In this document: positions 1 through 5,494 of the stretch, piece by piece | Layout of the letters: every line of letters starts with the position of its first letter | Numbering within the stretch: the stretch's first letter is position 1 | Source: Ktedonobacter racemifer | GTDB taxonomy: Bacteria; Chloroflexota; DTOL01; JACQYG01 | Assembly: GCA_020723545.1 (NCBI GenBank) | Contig: DYIS01000136.1 | Coordinates: 1 to 6,887, forward strand | Length of the DNA: 6,887 bases | Reading direction: 5' to 3' | The notes under the pieces: model-generated | What the model was told of the DNA's origin: nothing | The model's input: the letters and a program-made list of their open reading frames with translations, nothing else | The model's database searches: none | Position numbers and translations under genes: made by a program

Positions 1-209
1 TGGCTCCCCTCCTGAGCCCAGGCGGTCTTCACGGAGGGATCCTGGATCGGCAGGCCCTCCCCGTCGGCGATGTGTTTCACCACCGGGTAGTGGTGGATCT
101 CATCCGAGGCCTCGAAGATGGGTGTGGCCAGGCTGTAGAGCAGACCCGGCAAGATGAAGGCTCCCAGGATCACGGCTATGGCGCTGACTTTGGCGAAAAA
201 CTGCTGCAA
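1..209 (-). CDS. DUF2142/GT-C-like membrane glycosyltransferase, N-terminal fragment (runs off left edge)
   Basis: The first 69 codons of a gene that continues past the left edge. Translation gives one hydrophobic helix (about residues 10-28), then TPIFEASDE and an HH pair at residues 39-40, then ADGEGLPIQ and QEGS. This lines up almost residue for residue with the start of the complete protein encoded at 4802-2550 (TPIFEAPDE, H43, ADGKGLPIQ, RQEGS). The acidic DE pair just after the first helix is typical of the first exoplasmic loop of GT-C enzymes, where it usually contributes to catalysis; that role is inferred here. The start is TTG: an in-frame TAA lies at 221-219, no ATG or GTG falls between it and the first helix, and AAGGA sits 6 nt upstream. 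The fragment's DE pair is at residues 36-37, against 39-40 in the paralogue, so the start fits the family. The gene has its own likely promoter. The rest of the protein, including any C-terminal modules, cannot be seen. Confidence 0.82.
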   Translation of the reverse strand, partial: MQQFFAKVSAIAVILGAFILPGLLYSLATPIFEASDEIHHYPVVKHIADGEGLPIQDPSVKTAWAQEGS

Positions 210-215
210 CTCTTT

Positions 216-220
216 TCCTT
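216..220 (-). promoter_or_regulatory. Ribosome binding site that decides the TTG start at 209
   Basis: AAGGA on the minus strand, with a 6-nt purine-rich spacer (AAAGAG) before TTG. It overlaps the in-frame TAA at 221-219, which rules out any start further upstream in this frame. It is the best Shine-Dalgarno match at any gene start in the window. Confidence 0.65.
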
Positions 221-242
221 AGGACGTGCAGAGGCCTTGGAC

Positions 243-251
243 ATTATAGCA
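243..251 (-). promoter_or_regulatory. Extended -10 promoter for the left-edge gene
   Basis: The minus strand reads TGC followed by TATAAT, a perfect -10 hexamer with the TGn extension. No good -35 hexamer exists at 16-18 nt spacing (the best are AGGTTG and CAGGTT), which fits an extended -10 promoter that does not rely on -35 contact. Transcription would begin near 236 and leave a leader of about 27 nt holding the AAGGA site. The position in a 103-nt gap upstream of a gene start supports it. It implies that the left-edge gene can be transcribed independently of the upstream genes. This is sequence inference only. Confidence 0.55.
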
Positions 252-281
252 GCACAGTGTTGGGCAACCTGTGCCATCAAG

Positions 282-310
282 ACCGATGTCTTCAAGTGCC
301 AAGCATCGGT
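282..310 (-). other. Inverted repeat / RNA hairpin just after the stop of the 722-residue gene
   Basis: ACCGATG and its exact complement CATCGGT form a 7-bp stem 2 nt after the stop codon at 315-313. An inner CTT/AAG pairing across a bulged A can extend it, leaving a loop of about 8 nt. No U-tract follows, so this is not a standard intrinsic terminator. It could be a 3'-end stabilising hairpin, a weak or factor-assisted terminator, or chance. Confidence 0.35.
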
Positions 311-312
311 GG

Positions 313-2481
313 CTATTTGATCTCCACCTCGATGTTTTGAAAGGCCAGGGCCAGACAACGTGCGTCGGTGTCCTCGCCCAACTCCATGGGCGTTTGACAG
401 GGAGGCTCCGCAACGATCTTGATCACAACCTCCCCCTGCTCATTTGATGCGAATTCCTTTGTGTGGTGCCTCTGGAATGACTCAGGCCTGGCAACGAATT
501 CGCCCACGTTTCGCCCGTCAGCCAGTACCCGGTATTTTCTTTCCCGCTTAAACGACGTCGAATCGAAAGCCAGGCTCATCCTCTCAGATGGTTGACCGAT
601 ATCGAGCTTGAGAAGACTTTCGGAGGCCACCCAACGTGTGGGGCGGCCATCCCAGAACTCCAGAGAGTACCACCCTGGGCCCAGGCTAACGCGGACCTGG
701 TTGGGCCCTGGTCGTCCAGCAAGGCGTGTCTCAAATACGGTTATCTTGGCATCCTCGTATTGCGCAGGGCCAAACCAACCGGCCAGGTAGCTGGCAATGG
801 CAGCCGGGTTCGGTCGGTCTGAAGCAGCGAGCTTCTCCTTGTGCAGCACCACGTAACGGATTCCCATCTCAGCCAATCGCCGGGGTGTATCCCTGCCTCC
901 TACAAAAACATCTTGGGGCATAGTCAGGTCCGCCAGGTCCTGGGCCTGTGCCAGGGCCGATGGCGGGACCCGGGCAAGATACCCGCCCACGATCTTGTGT
1001 GCATGGTGGGTCTGAAAGTACAGTGGGGTTACAAACACGCTGGCGGGAGTGGGCAATGGCAGGTCCAGGATGGCATAGTCTCCTGAATCCTGATGCACCT
1101 GGTCGTAAAAGGGCGGTACGGAGGCATCGGTGGTCGGAAAAGGAAAGATCCAAATGTACTCGGCCATTATGAAAGCAGTGGCAAGTGTCAGGACCGCATA
1201 GGAAGGCCACTTGCGAGCGGATGCGGCTAGCCTCTTGAGAAAAGACCTGGCGCCAAACGCTGCCAGGACACACAACGCCAGAGTGACCACGGCATCAAGC
1301 CTGGAGGGCACCCGATTAAGCCCAATCACCGGCAGACCTGTCAAAAGGGCGTAGGGCAGGACCACGAATGACCGCCTCTGGTCTATTGAATATTCCACCA
1401 GGTTACCTGCTACCTTAAGGAGAGGCCCCAGAGCCAAGATGCCGTATACCGCCGCGGTTACCAGCCAAAATTGGAGCCTCCTTCGCTGAGCCCAGAAGCC
1501 AAGCAGCGCAAGCAGGATGGGAAGGTAGCCCAGGAAAACCGCGACTATGCTGTGTATTCCTTGGGTTTCACCGCTGGCTTTACTGCTGAGCGCCTGTAGG
1601 GATGCAATCTTTGCGTAGAAGGGATTGTGAGCCGAGGGCAAGAAGAAGCTGAGGAGGTCGGCGGAGAAGCGAACGGTGCCAAATTCCTGGAGGCCGCTTC
1701 CTTTGGTGACCACGGCCTGCCGGAGGATTGGCAGGTACAATGGAGCGAGGAACAAGAACGCCACGGCCCCCGCCAGACCAAAGAAAAGCAAGAAATTGCG
1801 ATTGAATATCGCTGTGGGCGATGAAACGGCCCAGTAGGCCATAAAGAGCAGGGGGAAGAAGATACCGAGATATACGGCATAGGTCATGTGCACAGCAGAG
1901 GCGAGTGCCCAGAAGATACCTGCCAGAACGGCGTTGCCCAGTGTGGGCTTAGCCAATAGCCTGAGCAGGTACAGAGCACTCAGTGGTAGCCATTGCAGCT
2001 GTATCAGGGACAGGTGACCCTGAATCGCGTTCACCAAGATGTATGGTGAAAAGGCATAGATCACTCCTCCAAGAAAGGCTGCCGGCTTTGATCTGGACAG
2101 GGATAGACACAACAGATAGGCACAAAACCCGTTAAGGGCAAAAGAGAGCAAGAACTGTAGGTTGTGGACGAGCAGGGGCGTGAGAACCAGAAGGAGCGGT
2201 AACCCTATGGCTGCATTATATGGATAGGTCAAGGGCAGCGGAGAATAGGCCCCACCTGGAAAATACAGTACATCTATCACTCCCGGGTCACTGTGCAAGC
2301 CAATAAGAGCCTGCCTGAACCACCACAGTTCCCAGACTGCCGCTTCCACATCACCGGGTACGCCAGGAAGGGCTGTGCCAATCCTGGCAGCAACCGGCCA
2401 GGTCACCAGCATGCCGAGAGCAAGGTAGGCTATGAAAACCAGCGGGAAAGAAATGTGACTTCTCAAAGAACCCGTTTTCAC
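313..2481 (-). CDS. YfhO-like / GT-C-type multi-pass membrane protein with C-terminal exoplasmic beta domain
   Basis: A 722-residue integral membrane protein. The first helix (about 12-32) is followed by an exoplasmic loop with GD at 43-44 and an aromatic cluster WELWWF at 50-55. A GH pair at 155-156 precedes a QWLPL stretch, and RVPSR is at 390-394. This combination is seen in YfhO-like and related GT-C-fold proteins, which use polyprenyl-phosphate sugars on the outer face; D44 is the candidate catalytic acid. About ten or more hydrophobic segments end near residue 447. The remainder is soluble: a mixed region with GIRYVVLHKE at 540-549, then a beta-rich domain (about 594-720) with GPGWYSLEFW, TRW at 615-617 and a final TDAR motif at 705-708. 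The start is GTG, with a weak AGG 7 nt upstream; a later start would cut into the first helix. It begins 68 nt after the stop of the upstream gene and could be co-transcribed with it. Substrate and acceptor are unknown; a non-catalytic envelope role is possible. Confidence 0.72.
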   Translation of the reverse strand: MKTGSLRSHISFPLVFIAYLALGMLVTWPVAARIGTALPGVPGDVEAAVWELWWFRQALIGLHSDPGVIDVLYFPGGAYSPLPLTYPYNAAIGLPLLLVLTPLLVHNLQFLLSFALNGFCAYLLCLSLSRSKPAAFLGGVIYAFSPYILVNAIQGHLSLIQLQWLPLSALYLLRLLAKPTLGNAVLAGIFWALASAVHMTYAVYLGIFFPLLFMAYWAVSSPTAIFNRNFLLFFGLAGAVAFLFLAPLYLPILRQAVVTKGSGLQEFGTVRFSADLLSFFLPSAHNPFYAKIASLQALSSKASGETQGIHSIVAVFLGYLPILLALLGFWAQRRRLQFWLVTAAVYGILALGPLLKVAGNLVEYSIDQRRSFVVLPYALLTGLPVIGLNRVPSRLDAVVTLALCVLAAFGARSFLKRLAASARKWPSYAVLTLATAFIMAEYIWIFPFPTTDASVPPFYDQVHQDSGDYAILDLPLPTPASVFVTPLYFQTHHAHKIVGGYLARVPPSALAQAQDLADLTMPQDVFVGGRDTPRRLAEMGIRYVVLHKEKLAASDRPNPAAIASYLAGWFGPAQYEDAKITVFETRLAGRPGPNQVRVSLGPGWYSLEFWDGRPTRWVASESLLKLDIGQPSERMSLAFDSTSFKRERKYRVLADGRNVGEFVARPESFQRHHTKEFASNEQGEVVIKIVAEPPCQTPMELGEDTDARCLALAFQNIEVEIK

Positions 2482-2549
2482 CCCAACGCCTGGGTTATAT
2501 AGCGGAAACTAAGCCGTGCTTTTCTCTGAATCTAAACGGGAGTCAACCG

Positions 2550-4802
2550 CTAGTCCCGTGCGACGCGCAATGACGCCAGCGCAATCGCCGAGTGGGGCAC
2601 GGGCTTGCCCGCCCCATCCAGGACCGGCAACCGTGACATGTCGCCCAGGCTATACATCCCTACCAGGGGCTGATAAGTCCCGGCCGGAGCATTCAGCGCC
2701 AGTCGCAGCTTGAATTCGTCCGGGATCGCCTCTTCGGCCTCCCAGACACTGGTGGGGTAGGCGCCATCCCGGGGTTGCTTATCCTGTTGAGCCCAGACCT
2801 GCCCATCAGGGCCAAGTAGCTGGACGAAAACAGTATAGTCTTTCTCGGGCCTTGCCAAGGCCTGCCAGACGAGTTTGAGATGCACCTCTTGGCCGGGCCT
2901 GACCTCGGTCGCCTCCAGGTCGTAGCCGGTCAGCTTTATCGCCTCCCCCAACCGGAAGTTCACCGGGTGCTGTGCAGCCACGGGACTAAGAACTATTGGC
3001 GACACCTTGATTGAGCCGACGAACGGCGTGACCTCAGTGCCTGCGGCGTTACGGACCGCCAGGTGTTGCCGTGAGCCAAACTCGTAGAAGCCCACCTTGA
3101 TCCTGGCCAGGCTCAACTGATCAATCGCGCCGGTGATGCGTACCTGGTAGGTATCGCTTATGACCTTGCCTGCTGGCCACAGGCTGGTCGGGTACATGCC
3201 CATGCCAGGGTAGGTGTCCTCCTGGCCGTAAAGTCGCTCATTTTCGCCAACCAGGTGCACGAGGGCGGTGTAGTTCTGATTCACCGATACGAGAGCCTGC
3301 CAGAAAAGGGTGATCCGGGCCACATCGCCCGGCCGGACTTTCTTTTGTTCTAGATTGTACCCCAGGAGCTTGATCGCCCCACCGTAAGTCAGGTCCGTGG
3401 GATGTTGGATGCTGGGCTCTCCCTCGAGGGCGACGGCGGTGCTGGCGTAGGCCGGGGCGATGTATCGGAAGGGGGCCAGGAGGGCCAGGCCGAGCAACAA
3501 CGCCGAAACCGCGCCTACCAGCGCCAGGCGCGATTTCGTGGGAACCAGGCTCGTAAGACCCAGGGTAAGCAGGATAGCGATGGACGAGATGGCCGGGAAC
3601 AGATACCGACCCTGTCCGGCTGGCGCCGCCCACATGAACCTGAGAAGCGACGCAAAGAGGATCGCCAGCCACGCTAGCAAGAGCCCGAGACCCGCCAGGG
3701 TCTTCGGTTCTAGCTCTCTCCTCGTAAGTTGCCGCAGGGTGAAAATGGCCAGACCCACGGCGGCCAGGCGCACCAGGAGCCAGAGTACCTGGTAGAAGAA
3801 AGGCTCGGCCAGGATGTTCATCCAGCCGAAGACCCCCCAGAACGAGAGCTCCAGCCCACGGAATTCGGGAAAGAGGCTCTGCAGTGTTGGAGAAACAGGC
3901 CGCTCCCCCACGGTGCGCAGCCACATGCCCCAACCAAGAGGGTCACCGTAAAGCGTCCAGTTGCGCCAGTACCACCAGCCGGCTATGAGGAGAGGCAATG
4001 CAGAGACAATGAGAATGCCCTGGATAAAACGTCGTGGGCTCCGCTCGAACCGCGCCGAGATGCCTATAGCCAGGACTGCCACTGGGAAAAGTCCCAGGGC
4101 GCTGAGCTTGCTCAAGGCGGCTAACCCCAGGCAGAGCCCCAGGAGCCAGGGCTCTAAGCCCTGGAGGCCCTGCCTGATGATGCGCAGGCAGAGATACAGC
4201 ACGGCAGTGACCAGGGCGATGACCAGGTTGTCGTTGTTCACCGAGGCGCTGATGAACAGGAATTGAGGGTTGAAGGCCACCATGGCGGCCGAGCCCAGGG
4301 CAAGGTATCGTCTGCCTGGGAACAAATCCCGAGCGATAAAATAGGTGGTGCCGACGGTGAGAGCGCCCAGCACGATGGATAGCAAACGGATCAGGTGAAT
4401 TGCCAGGGTGCCGTTTCGGTAGGGGAACCTCTCCGCTTCGCCATGGACGACCACGTTCTTGTTGCCCAAGGAAGCGGGCTCGCCAATGGCGGCGTGATTG
4501 TTGAAAGTCAGGAGGCTCGCCATGCCCTCGGTCCCCGCCAGGCCTGGTGGCAGAGCGGCCAGGAGATAATATAAGGGCGGCTGGCTACCCTCCTGCCGGG
4601 TGGGGTTCGCCGCTAGGTCCGAGGTCTGGATGGGCAGGCCCTTGCCGTCGGCCAGGTACTTGACAAAGAGAACATGCCCCGGCTCGTCAGGGGCCTCAAA
4701 GATAGGGGTCACCAGGCTATAAACAATGCCCAACACAAGAAAGGCCAGGACGATGGCGAAGGGCATCAGGTTCTTATTGATCAGCGCGGCAAGCTTTGGC
4801 AT
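2550..4802 (-). CDS. DUF2142/GT-C-like membrane glycosyltransferase with two tandem C-terminal modules
   Basis: A 750-residue membrane protein. Helix 1 spans about 13-33 and is followed by an exoplasmic loop with APDE at 37-40 and H43, then QPPLYYLLA at 74-82, features of DUF2142 and PMT/ArnT-like GT-C proteins. D39/E40 are the candidate catalytic acids. SVNNDN at 187-192 is a DUF2142-like motif, and GQGRYLFPA at 396-404 precedes the last helices, which end near 446. The exoplasmic C-terminus is two repeats of one beta-rich module (about 468-602 and 613-749). The start chosen is ATG at 4802, 8 nt after the GT2 stop. It has no clear Shine-Dalgarno site, so translation is probably coupled to the GT2 gene. 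An in-frame TTG at 4838 would add 12 residues and overlap the GT2 gene by 28 nt, but it also lacks a ribosome site. The protein probably uses a lipid-linked sugar, perhaps the product of the adjacent GT2 enzyme. Sugar and acceptor cannot be told. Confidence 0.82.
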   Translation of the reverse strand: MPKLAALINKNLMPFAIVLAFLVLGIVYSLVTPIFEAPDEPGHVLFVKYLADGKGLPIQTSDLAANPTRQEGSQPPLYYLLAALPPGLAGTEGMASLLTFNNHAAIGEPASLGNKNVVVHGEAERFPYRNGTLAIHLIRLLSIVLGALTVGTTYFIARDLFPGRRYLALGSAAMVAFNPQFLFISASVNNDNLVIALVTAVLYLCLRIIRQGLQGLEPWLLGLCLGLAALSKLSALGLFPVAVLAIGISARFERSPRRFIQGILIVSALPLLIAGWWYWRNWTLYGDPLGWGMWLRTVGERPVSPTLQSLFPEFRGLELSFWGVFGWMNILAEPFFYQVLWLLVRLAAVGLAIFTLRQLTRRELEPKTLAGLGLLLAWLAILFASLLRFMWAAPAGQGRYLFPAISSIAILLTLGLTSLVPTKSRLALVGAVSALLLGLALLAPFRYIAPAYASTAVALEGEPSIQHPTDLTYGGAIKLLGYNLEQKKVRPGDVARITLFWQALVSVNQNYTALVHLVGENERLYGQEDTYPGMGMYPTSLWPAGKVISDTYQVRITGAIDQLSLARIKVGFYEFGSRQHLAVRNAAGTEVTPFVGSIKVSPIVLSPVAAQHPVNFRLGEAIKLTGYDLEATEVRPGQEVHLKLVWQALARPEKDYTVFVQLLGPDGQVWAQQDKQPRDGAYPTSVWEAEEAIPDEFKLRLALNAPAGTYQPLVGMYSLGDMSRLPVLDGAGKPVPHSAIALASLRVARD
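2556..2966 (-). repeat. Exoplasmic beta module, second copy in the 750-residue protein
   Basis: Residues about 613-749. Signatures in order: EAIKLTGYDL, RPG at 635-637, LVWQA at 644-648, DYTVFVQLL, YPTSVW at 682-687, DEF, VGMYSLG and RLPVLDG. The first copy, upstream in the same protein, has the same order. This is a protein-level tandem repeat, not a near-identical DNA repeat. A beta-sandwich or carbohydrate-binding-like role is inference. Confidence 0.8.
2997..3401 (-). repeat. Exoplasmic beta module, first copy in the 750-residue protein
   Basis: Residues about 468-602, directly after the last membrane helix and a short linker. Signatures: GAIKLLGYNL, RPG at 490-492, LFWQA at 499-503, NYTALVHLV, YPTSLW at 537-542, DTYQV and VGFYEFG. 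The RLPV motif of the second copy is replaced by HLAV. Confidence 0.8.
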
Positions 4803-4810
4803 GGAAGGGT

Positions 4811-5494
4811 TCAGCCAAGGAAAAGGTACTTCAGCCAACTGTAGACAAAGCGAAACCAGACGTTCCGAAGCTCGATCTTGGACTCCCCGTGCTCACGCCG
4901 GTACTCGTGGGTTGGCACCTCCACCAGGCGATAACCTTTCCTGATGGTCTTGATGATCATCTCCTGCTCGATAGTAGCGATATTCTCTCTCAAGTCCAGC
5001 TTTCTAGCCACGTCAGCACGGATGGCCCGAAAGCCATTTTCGCAATCGGTGAGCCGTACGTTGAAGCGGTAGTTTATCCCCAGGGTAATTATCTGATTCC
5101 CCACCAGGCGGATGAACTCGTAGATGGTGGAGTGCAGTTCATCGCTGCCACCTAACATCCGGGAGCCCGAGGCGTGGTCAGCGTGTCCCTCCAGGATGGG
5201 CCGGACCAGGTTTGGCACATCCCGGGGATCATGGGAGCCATCGGCATCCAGGAAGACCAGGATATCGCCTGTTGCTTCCTGGATGGCGGTGCGAATGGCG
5301 TCCCCTTTGCCCTTGCCGTGGTCCAGGATCACCCGGGCCCCTGCCCTCTCCGCAATCTCCCGGCTCTGGTCCCGGGAGTGGCCGTCCACCACAAGAACCT
5401 CATCGGCGTACGGTTTCACTTGACCTACGATCCTCTCCGCGTTGGCCGCTTCGTCCTTGATAGGGAGGACTACTGTTATTTTGGGGGAGCTCAT
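4811..5494 (-). CDS. GT2 polyprenyl-phosphate glycosyltransferase (DPM1/dolichyl-phosphate mannose synthase-like)
   Basis: A complete 227-residue GT-A-fold enzyme that transfers a sugar from a nucleotide donor, probably to polyprenyl (undecaprenyl) phosphate at the cytoplasmic face. Motifs in order: VVLPIKDE (8-15) and VVDGHSRD (35-42) for nucleotide binding; a GKGKG loop (60-64); the DxD metal motif in LDADGSHDP (82-90); SGSR (109-112); TDCENGFRA (149-157); EQE (176-178), the likely acceptor or catalytic region; and REHGESK (200-206), the basic motif conserved in DPM-like synthases. No C-terminal membrane helices follow, so it is the short DPM1-like form, close to the usual catalytic-domain length. 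ATG at 5494 overlaps the upstream stop as ATGA, with only a weak AGAGAG before it, which suggests translational coupling. The stop is 8 nt before the next gene. It probably supplies lipid-linked sugar to the flanking GT-C proteins. Whether the sugar is mannose, glucose or another cannot be read from the motifs. Confidence 0.9.
   Translation of the reverse strand: MSSPKITVVLPIKDEAANAERIVGQVKPYADEVLVVDGHSRDQSREIAERAGARVILDHGKGKGDAIRTAIQEATGDILVFLDADGSHDPRDVPNLVRPILEGHADHASGSRMLGGSDELHSTIYEFIRLVGNQIITLGINYRFNVRLTDCENGFRAIRADVARKLDLRENIATIEQEMIIKTIRKGYRLVEVPTHEYRREHGESKIELRNVWFRFVYSWLKYLFLG
5491..5494 (-). other. ATGA stop-start overlap between the right-edge gene and the GT2 gene
   Basis: TGA of the upstream gene and ATG of the GT2 gene share 4 nt. 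With no strong Shine-Dalgarno site before this ATG, termination-reinitiation coupling is likely. It indicates that the two proteins are made from one message in linked amounts. Confidence 0.75.

Noticed and set aside
2482..2549. Possible promoter (TATATA/TATAAC near 2495-2502) and a small CCCA/TGGG hairpin before the 722-residue gene
   Set aside because: No -35 at proper spacing, the -10 would lie only about 14 nt from the GTG, and a 4-bp stem is expected by chance. Read-through from the upstream gene is simpler.
3238..3933. A 231-residue open frame on the minus strand inside the 750-residue gene
   Set aside because: It is rich in Arg, Gly and Pro with no recognisable domain, and it lies wholly inside a strongly supported gene. 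It is an out-of-frame shadow of GC-rich codons.
3729..4124. Plus-strand open frames of 100-131 residues, here and near 3961-4266, 4796-5155 and 5174-5554
   Set aside because: All are antisense to well-supported genes, low in complexity of meaning, and have no family motifs or convincing start signals.
4803..4838. TTG start at 4838 giving a 762-residue form of the GT-C-like protein
   Set aside because: It overlaps the end of the GT2 gene by 28 nt and has no ribosome binding site. ATG at 4802 sits just after the GT2 stop and matches the N-terminal length of the left-edge paralogue.
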